DNA of 64,000 nt, taken from Auriscalpium vulgare (Eukaryota > Basidiomycota > Agaricomycetes > Russulales > Auriscalpiaceae). Both the position numbers and the translations under genes were made by a program. The stretch lies in NCBI GenBank assembly GCA_019915015.1, contig JAHBBC010000015.1, forward strand, positions 806,001 to 870,000, given 5' to 3'. The notes beneath the pieces are model-generated. The model ran no database searches. It had not been told where the DNA came from and saw only the letters and a list, made by a program, of their open reading frames with translations. Shown here one piece after another: positions 46,816 through 57,621 of the stretch (position 1 is the stretch's first letter; every line of letters begins with the position of its first letter).

Positions 46816-47570
46816 ATGTCATTTCCTCAATTTCTTCTCATCAGTTCCTCAACGCACAAGCCCACGCTATACGAAAGATGGCAGCAGGCAATACAAGATC
46901 ACTACGACGGCGAAGCACACCCGTTCACGCTCCTTCAGGGCCGCTTCGGTGAGCTCCCAGCGGAGGAGACTAAGTGCGACTGTGTCGTTTCCCCTGCCAA
47001 CTCTTTCGGAATCATGGACGGCGGGTGAGCATGGCTCAGTTTCGTTGACCGACCGCGTTCACATGCCATCGTCTAAACAGCTTTGACATGGTGCTTTCCG
47101 AAGTGTTTGGTGGCAGGCCAGGAGACAAGTACGCGCTCACAGACCATTGTCAAGCATACATTCGCGAAACTTGGAACGGATTCATTCCTCCAGGATCATG
47201 CTCCATCGTGCCGCTTCCCAGCAGCGTCGCGGGACCCTCAAATAAGTGGGGCACGCGTACTATCGCGATATTGCCCACAATGCGTACGCCGCAGGACGTC
47301 AGCTGGCACCGCGACCTGGTTTACAACAGCATGTGGTCATTACTCGTCGCTCTCCAACAGTGGAACGAGGCGCGCGGGCCAGCAGAGCGCATCCGACGCG
47401 TCTTGATGACCGGGCTTGCCACCGGGACAGGGGGCATAGTTGCAGACGTTTGTGCACAGCAGATGGTGCTTGCGGTGAAGCACTTCCAGCAGAGCCTGCC
47501 GGATCACCCGCGGTGGCCAGACGTGTTGCCGCGCTCCAGGGAGGTGGACAAAACCACTCAACCCCATTAA
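46816..47570 (+). CDS. macro-domain-like protein
   Basis: Two exons encode about 225 residues. The first ends FGELPAEETKCDCVVSPANS then FGIMDGG, which matches the macro-domain entry strand and the loop (VSPANSFGIMDGGFDMVLSE). The second has WGTRTIAILPTMRTPQDVSW and VLMTGLATGTGGIVADVCAQ, matching the ligand loop and last helix of a macro domain. Macro domains bind or hydrolyse ADP-ribose derivatives; this fungal branch is not well studied. The start MSFPQFLLISSSTHKPTLYE fits the family start. The intron splits GG and C of the loop codon. Confidence 0.82.
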
Positions 47571-47942
47571 ACCCCTTCTAAGCCTCCCGAAGCTCTGTCT
47601 TTGGTGGTCGAAAGGTGCCGGATGATCTCCACGATCTCATCAGCTCTTGTTGTGGCGCGCTCGACCTGCGAGCTGAGATCTTGACGTGGACACCTCCTCG
47701 TTCTATCTCGTTCTTTCTGAATGTCGTCTTTAGTCGCTCATTTCCTGGTACATCCTCCCCAATGTGTGAGCCACGTCCAAACGGATATCGTATGTGCTCT
47801 ATACCGACGTGTATGAGATGTGGCTTACATGATGAATTGCAGAGTTCTCGATTCGGTGGATGTCAGCCGCATACAAGTGGCAGCCTGCAGCCAGCCAGCC
47901 CGCCATCGCTCCTTCATTCACTCACTCAACGACATTCCCAAA
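47571..47942. other. intergenic region
   Basis: No gene was found between the macro-domain gene and the next plus-strand gene; the promoter of the latter is expected here. Confidence 0.45.
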
Positions 47943-50900
47943 ATGTTTACCCTCGTTCTCCTTACGATAACCGCCGCCGTCATCGACTGCGGCGTTCAGC
48001 TCGCACGCTTCGCACGCGGCACTGCGGTGCTCCTCATCCCCAGCGGGCGCCGTTCTCGCCGCCCATGGCCATGGAGGACGCCCGCCATCCCCGCCGCTCC
48101 TGTTCGGGCGAAGATCGACGGTCCGAGCTCCCCACCGGACGACCCGCTGGTCTTCAATATACCCACGTCTTCCGACGGGCCAGTTGCGGACGTCGTTCCA
48201 TCGGCTGACAGAGTCCCAACGGCGTCGACCACGGCGTCGCAGCTACTCCCGCTACCTTCCACGCTCTCACCGCTGCCAACGGGCTCACATCCCGGGGACG
48301 TGCAGCTCTACGCATTTCGACCGGATCTCGGAGCATCCCCACTGGTCGCAAGCACCGGAGTCCTCCTCCTCGCGTTGGTAGCCACGCCCCTTGCGGTGTC
48401 CTCAAAGCGCAAGTTCAAGGGTCGCCCGGTCTCGCAATGGACATGCATCGTCCTCGCAGCCCTCGCAGGAGTATCAGTTGCTCCTGAACATATGGAGCCG
48501 GCGTGCACGCTCACCAAAGTCGCGGCGGGCTTCAGCAGGCTATCTTCGTATTCAACAATTGGTGCAACGGCGTTGGTAAATTTCTATCATTGCTTACTCG
48601 GTGCTTCCCTCACGGCGTTCTCAGATATGCTTGGCTGTCGTTGGATTTGTGTCGGTCGTTCTAGCACAGGTGGTGTCTTGCTATGTGCGTGGGTGCCAAA
48701 TGGTAAGCCTTCTCACCTTCTATCTGCATCGTTTTGCTAATTTTGCAGTTGCAGCTGCGGGTCGAGGATAGACAGGCCAAGTACGGGGCGCTGCCAATTG
48801 GACAGATCGAAGTCCTGCCGAGCAACAAGGCCTCCCTCGCAGATATCTCGCGCGTCCAGTATGACCTGCAGTCTCCACGCGGGAAACGTCGGGCGGAATA
48901 GGCGACTCAGGCGACCAGGGCGACCAGGGCGCAGGCGTGGAAGAGAGCAACGCTCCACCACCGCAGCATCGAGCAAGCCAAGATCATCCGCACGCAACTG
49001 GCGGAGATCGAGAACTTGGAGGCTACCCAGGCGGCACTGGTGCTGATGTGCGATGAGAAGGACACCGCGGCGCGCACTACGGAGCAGGTCAAGGACGCTC
49101 AGCAACGGGAGCTGGAGGAGCTGAAGGCGAAGATCGCAGCCGTCTGTGCGGAGTCCGAGGCTACGGAGACGGATCTTCGTCTGCAGATCACTTTGGCGAA
49201 GCAGGACGCACATGACTTGTGCAAAGTCAACACGGAGCAGCTGGAGCAGGCGAGGGCTGAGAACGCGAGCCTGGTTGCGGCCATCGAGGAGGGGGAGAGC
49301 GACAAGATTCGGACGGATAGCCTGGAGGCCCAGGTCGCACAGCTGCGCGTCGAGTTGGCGAACAAAGTTCGAACAGCGGCTAGGCTTTGCGAAGAGGTAG
49401 AAGCGAGCGTGCGACGTGCAGACACTGCGGATGCCAAGATGGTTCGGGCGATCGCAGCGGCGGAGAAGAAGACGGCAGACGAGGCGGCAAGGAATACGAC
49501 GGCTCTCCATGAAAAGAATAACGCCATCGACGTGCTCAAGTCGCGCATCGAAGAGCTACTGCGATCATATGGCGACGCGCAAGCAGCTATCACGGAGAAA
49601 AACTTCACTCTCGAGTCGAATCAAACGCATGTCAACCTCAACGAGGATCGCCTAAAGGCGTCACAGGAAGTCAACGTGGCCATGTCCGAGAAGATCTCTC
49701 TTCTCGAGACAGAAGCGGACAAGCTTAAGGGCGAACTGAAGAGTTCTCGTGCACAAGTCGCAGAGCTAACGACGACAATCGAAGCAGCGGCACAGGAGGC
49801 AGAGGTCGCGCAGCGGGTTCAGCATAGGCTGGACTCAACCGCCCGCGGATATGCATTCCATGCCAAGCTTCTCATCGTCGAGCTCGCAAAGACACGCACG
49901 AGACTACACGACGCCCAGCAGCAGAGCCGCAAATCATGGCCCGAGGACTTCCCCGACGCGATGGCGTTCCTCAAGGAGAAGGCGCGCGAACTGATTCAGC
50001 TCCGGGAGGAGAACGAGGAGCTCGAGTTCAGGCGCTCTCAGGCGATTCTGCTTGCAGAGGGCTGGAAGGACCGAGCCCAGACTCTGGAGGAGCAGCTGCG
50101 CGATGAGCGCTGCTCTATCATAGACGCCTCGAGCTCCGGCGATAGCGACATCGCATCGCTCGGTGAGTGTCTCTTCGCCGTCAACGTGGTCTACGACTGA
50201 CACTGATTGCTGGATGTAGGGTCTGGTTCTCTAGCTACCTCTTCAATAGGCTCCATCTCGTCGATCCTGCGGCGCTATGGCTATGAGCACACGGTGCCGC
50301 CAATTCGCTTGCTCGAGCTACCCCTGCCTTCGTCCACTTCCCTGGTGAGCATCGAGTGCTTCGATCCTCTCCCAGCGCTCGACTCCCATACGTCCTCCGG
50401 CCCGCCCGCTTACCTCGCAAACTCGACCAAAGATGGTCCGCCGCCGACAATCTGTTGCTCGGCGTCAATCTCGCTCCAAGCACCGCATCCGAGGCCCACT
50501 GCACCGCGCGCGCCTGTGGTCGACTGGTGCAAGGTGGAGTCTATGGCCAAGGAGTATATGCTGCTCGAGCAGGAGTACGAGCGCCGGAACGCGAATAACG
50601 CAGTCGCGCCTGATACGTCCTCGGCTCTCACCACCTTGCCCAGTCCCAGCAGCTCGCCTTCTCCCAGCACGCCCCTTACCAGCACCAGTACCTCGCCCGC
50701 TCCTAGCACTCCGCCCGTTCCGAGCACCCCGCCGTTGCCCATCGCCGAGCCCAAGGTCCGCGTCACGCCCGTGCTTCCCTTCGCTGCCTCACCAAGTGAG
50801 TCTCCACTGCATTTGTCACATTTTCTCGCTGACATTGGGTACTGTAGTTGCACAGAAGCTGCCGATCGGCGAGCTGATCGACGCCCCGCCCATGTCGTGG

Positions 50901-50951
50901 GCGCAGTGGGCTGCCTTGCTGGACGCGGAGGAAGCCGGCAATGCCAAGTAA
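47943..50951 (+). CDS. membrane-anchored long coiled-coil protein
   Basis: The N-terminus has four hydrophobic segments (MFTLVLLTITAAVIDCGVQL; STGVLLLALVATPLAV; TCIVLAALAGVSVAP; ICLAVVGFVSVVLAQVVSCY). After them comes about 380 residues of coiled coil rich in Glu, Ala, Lys and Gln. The tail is Pro/Ser-rich and ends PPMSWAQWAALLDAEEAGNA. In the frame as read, a TAG lies at about 48899 before the coiled coil. A short intron of 48 to 57 bases starting at GTCCAG (about 48855) removes it and keeps phase. Further introns lie at about 48573, 48702, 50162 and 50793. I know of no family for it. A tether or scaffold role is a guess from architecture only. Confidence 0.6.
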
Positions 50952-50988
50952 TGACGTTGCGAGCACACACGAATGTTTCTGTGTACCC

Positions 50989-51390
50989 GCCCGAAGGTCG
51001 AACGGAGACCGGGAGGCATTTCCTGCTTTCTTCCTCTTTTTCATTCTTACTATAGTATGCGCCCGAAGGTCGCGCGGAGACTGGGAGGCATCTTTTCATT
51101 TCATTTCCTTTTTTATTCTTACGATAGGATGTGCCCGAAGGTCGCGCGGAGACCGGGAGGCTTGGCTGTGGATGAAATACGGTACCATATGCACGATACT
51201 CGCCCGAAGGTCGAACGGAGACCGGGAGGCTTCTCTTTTTCTTTCTCTCTTTCTTTTCATTCTTACTACATGATGCGCCCGAAGGTCGCGCGGAGACCGG
51301 GAGGCACGGCTCTGGATGCTGCACAGAACACTATACGATACCCCACATATGCGCGATATCCGCCCAAAGGTCGAACGGAGACCGGGAGGC
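50989..51390 (+). repeat. array of six interspersed 29-bp repeats
   Basis: A 29-bp unit starting GCCCGAAGGTCG and ending GGAGACCGGGAGGC occurs at 50989, 51061, 51133, 51202, 51277 and 51362. The start-to-start distances are 72, 72, 69, 75 and 85. Copies 1, 4 and 6 read GGTCGAACGG in the middle; copies 2, 3 and 5 read GGTCGCGCGG. The sequences between are T/C-rich or contain CATATGC and are only partly related. The array follows the coiled-coil gene directly and precedes the carboxypeptidase 3' end. No coding role is evident. Confidence 0.95.
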
Positions 51391-51616
51391 ACTGCTTGTA
51401 TATAATATAATCTTCACGACACTGGAAAGATTTCCTGTCCGACAACTTGAAAGGCTCTAAACGTTCGTCTGCTTCAATGCACGCGTCCATTCAAAGGTCT
51501 TATTGTTGACACTCTGCAGCTCAAGAGGCGCATCTAGCAGCGTCCTCTGCAACATGCCGATGGTGAAGGCGACTATCGAGGCGACTTCTTGCATAGTGCG
51601 TAGATATTACATCTGT

Positions 51617-53699
51617 TCAGAGAGGCTCCATTGCCAACCACCTGTTGATGAGCGCCAATGCCTGCGTCGGCTTATCATACGGCACCTAGCACATCGACAG
51701 TAGTCAGCCTTCCCATGAGCACAAACTCTCACTACAATGGGAAACTCACCATATGACCGGCTGCATCCACCGTCGCAAACGTCAGCGCTGCAGCGCTGCG
51801 CGTTTTGCCCGCAACCGTGCCGTTGACCTCCCACGCGCGCAGCGGCGCGCGCCCGAACGCATCCTTCCCGCTCCAGTCCATGTCCAGCGTCCATCGCTCG
51901 TTCCCGACCCAATTGCAGCCCAAGTCGTACGTGCCGACGTAGATGAGCACGGACACACCCCGCTCGAGCAGGCCCTCGACGTGGTCGACGGACGTGTGCA
52001 GCTCATCCCCGGACTGCCAGAACGCGCTGTTCACGGGCCACGAGACGAACGCGAACCCCCGCACGTGCGGGTCGACTGCCAGTGCGTCAAGAACATCGGG
52101 GCGGTTGAGGTACTCGACGATAGATCTGAAACGCGGAGCTCGTCAGACGCGGGAGAGCAAGTGGACTTCAACATGAACGCACTTGGTGACGGGGTAGCAC
52201 AGCGCGTCGAGGTCCTCACAGCTCTTACTCATGTCGTAGGCGTTGCCGCCTGCCAAGAACATTATCGGTGTGCTCACTGGCCAGTGCTACACACGTACCT
52301 GTGAGTAGGAACGGCATGAGAAGCTCGGTCTCGCAGAACGTGTTGGCAGCACGGCAGCTTATCATATCAAACTGGTCAACGCACGCGGCCTTGAACCATT
52401 TCTGACAGCGAGGCACCTGGGAGCGAAAGATCGGGTCAGGCTAGGCGCACACATCGCAATAGACCATGATGTACCGCTTTCTTCATGCGAACACAGGTAC
52501 TGCAAGCACAGGAGATAGTTAGGTTGAATTTCAGCGATGAGCAGATCAGTTCTGCCAACCTGATGTCCAAAACCGGGGGCAGGGATGCCGGTGTGCATGT
52601 CATGGTGTGGTACGATGGGAACATAGCGGTAGGTTCGGTAAAGCCGTTACCTGGACAGGGTCAGCCGGATGCTGCATCCGTGCCACTTGTCAGCGCGCAC
52701 CTATGATAGCAGACGTCAGGTTAATGGGTGTCCCGCCCGCAGCAACGAGGAGCGCGTTTTGGTCGTGAACCGCGGCTGCGAAGAGAGGGATGTAGCGGCC
52801 CTGCAACAATATGCCATCAGAAATGGACGCAACGGAGATGTGAGAGGACGTACACCGTAAGACTCGCCGGCCAAATGCAGGGATCTACCCTTGAACGACG
52901 AGAAGTGTTCAAAAAAGATTGCGATGAAAGCGGCAATGTCGTCGGCGGCTTCCTCTGTCGTGCCCTGGTGGGTAACGATCAAACCAGCCAAGGGGTGCTG
53001 ACGAGGGCGCCTGCACGTACGACGGTGATGCCATGCTCGGCGTATGAGTAACCAACGCCGACGGGCTGGTCGACGAAGAAGACATTCGCGTTGGAGTTCC
53101 ACGATTCGGGGTGGTATTTCGGGCCTTCTGTCGCGTTCACAATTCTGCATGGGCCTGTGACATGGGTGTGAGAGGGTCGAAGGATGGATGCCGCGTGAAG
53201 GGACGCACCAAGCTCCATGTAGAGACCAAGCTGCGAAGATCCTCCAGGACCTGCCAGGCAGTGAGACTCAAAAGCAGACTGAGGAGACACAAGACCGTGA
53301 CGCACCTCCATTCGTCCAGAAGAGCACGTCATCCTTGTCTGGGTCGTTCCTGCTCTCGAAAAAGTAGAAGAATAGGTGTTTCGCGTCGACGTCGATGTAA
53401 CCAGTGTACAACCTAGAGTTGGTTAGTGCGCACCTGGCTGCACACAAAGATACCTATGCGCACTTGACTGTGGTGTCACAGAAGTCAGTGGTCTGCTTGA
53501 TACGCACGCTGTGACGCGTGGAGAGCGGGTGCGTCAACGTCGTGTACGCGTCGGGCCCCACCGCACTGAGCGATCCAACGGGTGTGTATGCTGGCGCCGA
53601 GGGTGGTGGTGTCTCGGGCCATACTGGAAGTGGGTCCTGGGTGCGCGCCGCTCTCACCCCGACGAGGCAGAGGAGCAGGGCCACTGTGGTTGCCAACAT
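51617..53699 (-). CDS. serine carboxypeptidase (peptidase family S10), secreted
   Basis: The protein begins with a signal peptide (MLATTVALLLCLVGVRAA) and a Pro-rich propeptide-like stretch. It continues with YTGYIDVDAKHLFFYFFESR, FWTNGGPGGSSQLGLYMELG, NVFFVDQPVGVGYSYAEHG and the catalytic serine in GESYGGRYIPLFAAAV. The catalytic aspartate is in VLIYVGTYDLGCNWVGNERW and the histidine in TVDAAGHMVPYDKP. It would release C-terminal amino acids in the vacuole or outside the cell. Eight or more introns are present. The block usually reads PGCSS; here the Cys position is Gly (PGGSS), which would remove one disulfide partner. The C-terminus ends ALALINRWLAMEPL. Confidence 0.88.
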
Positions 53700-54445
53700 C
53701 ACGTCAAGTGAACTGTCTGAGACCGCGGCGGTGGAAAAGTGAGGGATAAGCTTGTCTGAGTGATCATCATGAGTCTGACTGCGCAGCAGTTGTGGGAGAG
53801 CCGCTAACGTCACAGATTCATATAAGTCAATCTGCACATCTTATCTCTCGATCTACTAAGCTTCTGGACATCCCACGGTGAATACACAGGTGCACGTCGT
53901 CTTTCTCATCCCCGGGTAGTCCGCCCATGGTGAAAAGTCAGTCATCAATTATTAGTGAGCCTCAGCTCCTCTCGAAATTTGGGATCGACACAATTTGGGC
54001 CAGGAATCAAACCCGCTCGACAGGTTGTCGCGGCCTATGCTCCAGGATCTCTTAGCGAGCTATACTGACGAGCTTAGGCTGCTGGAAGGCCGAACGGAAA
54101 GCTTGCTATATTTTTCGCCTTGCGCTCGCGTTCCACCCACGCGGACGCCAACATGAGGTCGCTCGACCGGCAGCTCCTCCGACTCAAACTTCACGACTGC
54201 CCAAGCCTTTGTCGACGACGATATGACTGCCATCATAGACTGGGGAAGTAGCGGCATGGAGTACCGGTTCACCTTTGGTGAAGTCTACGGTTCCCGCAAG
54301 CTGAAAAGCAGGGCATCTACATGGCATGGAAGGCGCTCAGCGACTTCTGGCAAGTTTTCGGCGAAGCACACGTTTGACACTGTACTCCGCATAGGAAACA
54401 AATACATAGTGCTCAAGGCAAAATGTAAGATAGATGCAGGACGTA
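53700..54445. other. intergenic region between carboxypeptidase and phosphatase
   Basis: A 70-codon minus-strand open frame lies at 54272-54060, without a recognisable domain or exon partners. The region should contain the carboxypeptidase promoter and the phosphatase 3' end. Confidence 0.45.
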
Positions 54446-55784
54446 TCAGACAAAGTATGGCATATTGCCCTGGCGACAAAATGAGCGACGAGACTCGCGT
54501 AGCGGAAAGGCCACTCACGATTCTCCGTGTCCGCTGCATGCCCACGTCGCGTTCGTTCTCCTCCGCGGGCCCGTACACCGTAAAGCTCTGCTCGCCGTCC
54601 TCGCGGACGGTCAGTATCGACGCCATGTTGCCGCAGCGGTAGCAGTAGTTCGGCGCAGACCACACCGTCGCGAGCTTGTCGTCGAACATGTACTTGTACC
54701 CTTCCTGTACAAGCTGGTGTGCGCGCGCGATGAGTGTGAGGGAGTTGACGTGGTTGAACTGGCGCAGGTCGGGTCAGTGGGGTAGAGAGAAAGGCGGTGG
54801 GTTGCTGGGCCGTACCTCGCGGGTGACGCTCCCGCCGAATAGCCAGCCGGCACCGCGCGGGCTCACAGCCCAGTTGTCGACATCCTCTGGGTCTGACCAC
54901 ATCAGGTCTGCGGGGGCACGGGCGTGAGCGCGAGCACGGAGCTAAGGAGTAGGCGTCAGGCGTACCGCAGAATGCGCCCTCGTGGGGGATCTCTTGCGCT
55001 CGGGACAGGACGCGGATCTGGTCTAGTGTGCGGATGTCGGGCGATAGACCGCCATGTACGCAAAGGACCTGGCCGTCTATGATCTGAGGGGGGAAGTTAG
55101 TGAGTTGAGTGAGGAGGGGGGAAGTTAGTGAGTTGAGTGAGGAGAAAGGCAGGTACGCACCGCTGCGAGGTTTAGGTAGTCGAAAACGCTACAGCACGCC
55201 TTCCACACTGACGCGCTGCCGTATTTTTGCTGGCACTCGTCTGGAGCGGTGCTCGGTCAGTGTGCTACATGCGACGCGAGGGTGACCGCACCGTAGAAAC
55301 CATACACCTGAGTGATCTGTCTGCTCTCGTGGTTGCCCCGCAGCAATGTCACCTTATCAGGAAACCTGCGCGGTAGGACTGGGCATGAGCGCGCCGACCT
55401 GTAACCGCCCGCTGCGCACGTACCTCGCCTTGAGCGCCAGCAGAAGCGACACGGTCTCTAGGCTGTAGTGGCCGCGGTCCACAAAGTCGCCCTGCGCAGC
55501 CTCAGCCTCAGCGCCCTCATCGCCGCGGCGCATGAACACGTACGTGCCATGAAGATGTAGCTGGTGTCTGGGACGGGCCCGCCCTTCCTGAGGAGCTCGA
55601 GGAGGTCCCAGAACTGGCCGTGGATGTCGCCGCAGATGGTGACGGGGGCGGAGACGGGCTGGATGTTGGACTCCTCCATGAGGATTGCGCGGACGCGGTC
55701 GCAGAGAGCTTTCATGTCGGCCTCTGGAAGATGTTCGCAGCGCATGAGCTGCTCGATCCATTGGTCGGGCGTCGACCGTGTCAT
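54446..55784 (-). CDS. PPG1: PP2A-like serine/threonine phosphatase, PPG1 type
   Basis: The protein starts [20 protein letters not shown]. The catalytic metal motifs are [27 protein letters not shown] and [80 protein letters not shown] and [10 protein letters not shown] follow. The C-terminus is [15 protein letters not shown]; the ending PYFV resembles the methylated tail of PP2A-type enzymes. The WLFGG block separates it from PP4 and PP6 and points to PPG1, which in yeast works with the Far/STRIPAK-like complex. Eight short introns occur. The last exon (plus 54446-54469) is only 24 bases and was found by its splice site after RRI. It is divergent from the MICOS gene. Confidence 0.9.
55091..55144 (+). 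repeat. tandem duplication in a phosphatase intron
   Basis: GGGAAGTTAGTGAGTTGAGT plus GAGGAG occurs twice, at 55091 and 55119, with a 28-base period. It lies in an intron of the PPG1-type gene. Confidence 0.9.
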
Positions 55785-55948
55785 TGTAGGAGGAGAGGAT
55801 GGAAGATAAGAGAAGACTGAAAGATCTGTACGCCGGTGCAGACGCCCATCTCGGTCCGGCGCTTCCTGCCCGTGACGTTACGGCCTTCACGTGACTGCGT
55901 GACGGAGGGGCCATGGCCGGCGCCGTCCGACGTCCTCGCCACCAAAAC
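55785..55948. promoter_or_regulatory. shared divergent promoter region, PPG1 type and MICOS subunit
   Basis: The start codons are head to head over 164 bases. CGTGAC repeats occur (CGTGACGTTACG, CGTGACTGCGTGACGG), as in the TFIIA gamma/FAP1 divergent region. Confidence 0.4.
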
Positions 55949-56883
55949 ATGTCGTGGTCCCGCCTTGTGGTCAGTCTTGGCCCGTCTGTGCTCTGCGACT
56001 GCTGAACAGACGTCCTGTAGCCTCGGCGGACACTGCTTGCCGCCGCTGCCGCCACCGCTGTCCTCCCGGAGCCCCCGCGTCAGAAAGTGAGCTTGCTAGC
56101 CAGGCATCCCGCGGTGCATGCTCACGCGCACACAGCTCTCCATCTATCCCGAGCCCGCACCCGATGTCGTCGTAGTGGACACGCCCTCCCAGCTCGAGGA
56201 GCAGATTGGCGTGGCCCGGAGAGCGGCGACGGGGGTGTTCAATGATGCACACGCGAAGGTGCAGGGCGTCGTGTCGAAATGGATCGGCGTGGAACACGCC
56301 GTGGAGAGTGCGTGCCCAGCCTGCTCACAGCCGTCCCGTAGCTCACCTGGTGGCAGACCGCGTAAAGTCCATCATCGCGCCAGACGAGCCGCTGACCCCC
56401 GGCCTGCTCTACGTCGGCGTTGCCTCGCTAACAGGCTCCATCCTCGCGCGCAACCGCTTCATCCTCACGCGCCTCGTCCTCCCGCCCGCGCTCTTCTTCT
56501 TCTCCCTCGACTACTTCCTCCCCAAGACCTCGCACAACCTCTCCTCGTACCTCGGCTCGCTCGAGGACACCTACCTGCCCACGCTCGCGCAGAAGCACGA
56601 GGTCGCCAACGCGCACTCCGCGATGACGTGGGAGCGCGTGAAGGACGCGGGCGCCAGTGGCCGCGCAAGTCTCGAAGAGGGCGTGGGCAGTGTCGTGCGT
56701 AAGGTGCAGGAACTCACGGGGCTCAAGGTCGAGGAGACGCTGGGCCGCGGGAAGGCGATCGCTTTGGAGGCACGGAGGGAGGTAGAGAGCAAGGCGCATG
56801 GTGTGCTAAAGGAGGCTGAGAAAGTTGTCCATACGGAAGAGGTGACGGACAAAAAGGCGGAGGAGGGCAAGCGGCTAGTATAG
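55949..56883 (+). CDS. MICOS complex subunit of the MIC26/MIC27 (apolipoprotein O-like) family
   Basis: These proteins sit in the inner mitochondrial membrane and shape cristae junctions. The core reads KLSIYPEPAPDVVVVDTPSQ, LEEQIGVARRAATGVF and RVKSIIAPDEPLTPGLLYVG. A helix VASLTGSILARNRFILTRLV and a second LVLPPALFFFSLDYFLP follow, then a C-terminal amphipathic tail (RREVESKAHGVLKEAEKVVH). The N-terminus needs two upstream exons. The tiny first one starts MSWSRL at 55949; the second gives PRRTLLAAAAATAVLPEPPRQ, a mitochondrial-type leader. The start at 56118 that one might take from the longest single open frame is probably intron sequence. The intron at 56308-56360 was joined at AVENRVKS. 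Confidence 0.82.
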
Positions 56884-57001
56884 ATTGCCTGCGCGAATAG
56901 AGGCTTGCTCGATACCACCACACGCGCAAAAAGTATTAGGATGAGCTGCCATTCCTATCGCCTGTGCAGACCCCTGCCGTGCAAGCCCTAATATTGTCCC
57001 C

Positions 57002-57460
57002 CTACGCCTTCTTCCCTTTGCCTCCATTCTTAGGCTCTGGCGCCCCTTCCGCACTCTCCGCCTCCGTCATCCAGTCCACCTCCTCCACGAAACGCCTGTT
57101 GAATCTGCCCAGCCGGCCCGTTACAGCACTCTCCTCCGCGGCGCCCTCGCCGGACAGCGCAGAGATGTTCCAGAGCGGGTTGTTCGTGACGTCGCGCGTG
57201 AGGCGCAGCAGCGAGCGCGGCGACGTCGTCCAGTGCGTGAAGCTCGAGCCGTCCGCGCGGATGACGCGCTGCGGGAACTGCGGGACGACGGGGTTCGGGA
57301 GCTTGGGCGCGTGGTGCTTGCGTACGTGCGCGCGGCCGTACGGGGAGGAGGAGATGGTGCGCGTGTGCTGGAGGGTGGGTAGACGGGCAGACGTGGATGT
57401 GGAGGGTGCTTTGAGGAGGGAGAGGCGCAGGGTGGACGTCGATGCTATTGTCGACGACAT
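57002..57460 (-). CDS. mitochondrial large-subunit ribosomal protein bL31m
   Basis: The single exon gives 152 residues. A Ser/Thr/Arg-rich mitochondrial leader (MSSTIASTSTLRLSLLKAPS) is followed by YGRAHVRKHHAPKLPNPVVP, PQRVIRADGSSFTHWTTSPR, RLTRDVTNNPLWNISALSG and GRLGRFNRRF. The NNPLWN block and the GRFNRRF end match yeast Mrpl36 and other bL31m proteins. A charged tail ends NGGKGKKA. It is divergent from uL16m, so both ribosomal genes may share control. Confidence 0.85.
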   Translation of the reverse strand: MSSTIASTSTLRLSLLKAPSTSTSARLPTLQHTRTISSSPYGRAHVRKHHAPKLPNPVVPQFPQRVIRADGSSFTHWTTSPRSLLRLTRDVTNNPLWNISALSGEGAAEESAVTGRLGRFNRRFVEEVDWMTEAESAEGAPEPKNGGKGKKA

Positions 57461-57621
57461 TTTGGCGACGCTTGAGATGTGCAGCTGGCGAGTACTTAGC
57501 AAGAGCAGCAGGCAGCTGCAAGTCCGATGCCAGGCGAGCGCGCTAGGACCCCGGTGACCGTGCCCCCCAGAGACCCGGTCTTGGTCGCGCTCGGAGTCGC
57601 CTCTGCGCGTCAACCTCAAGC
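57461..57621. promoter_or_regulatory. shared divergent promoter region, bL31m and uL16m
   Basis: Two genes of the mitochondrial large ribosomal subunit start head to head with 161 bases between them. No defined motif was identified. Confidence 0.45.

Noticed and set aside
50989..51017. A tRNA-like B box in the 29-bp unit (GGTCGAACGG)
   Set aside because: No A box at a proper distance, no cloverleaf pairing, and half the copies change the core to GGTCGCGCGG.
50989..51390. A CRISPR array
   Set aside because: Repeat length and spacing look similar in outline, but the genome is a fungus, there are no cas genes, the spacers are T/C-rich and partly related, and the unit differs between copies.
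54060..54272. Minus-strand 70-codon frame between carboxypeptidase and phosphatase
   Set aside because: No recognisable domain and it does not join to either neighbour in phase.
56118..56702. MICOS subunit starting at MLTRTQLSIYPE
   Set aside because: The first codons match intron sequence with an acceptor ACACAG just before CTCTCCATC; two upstream exons give a proper mitochondrial leader.
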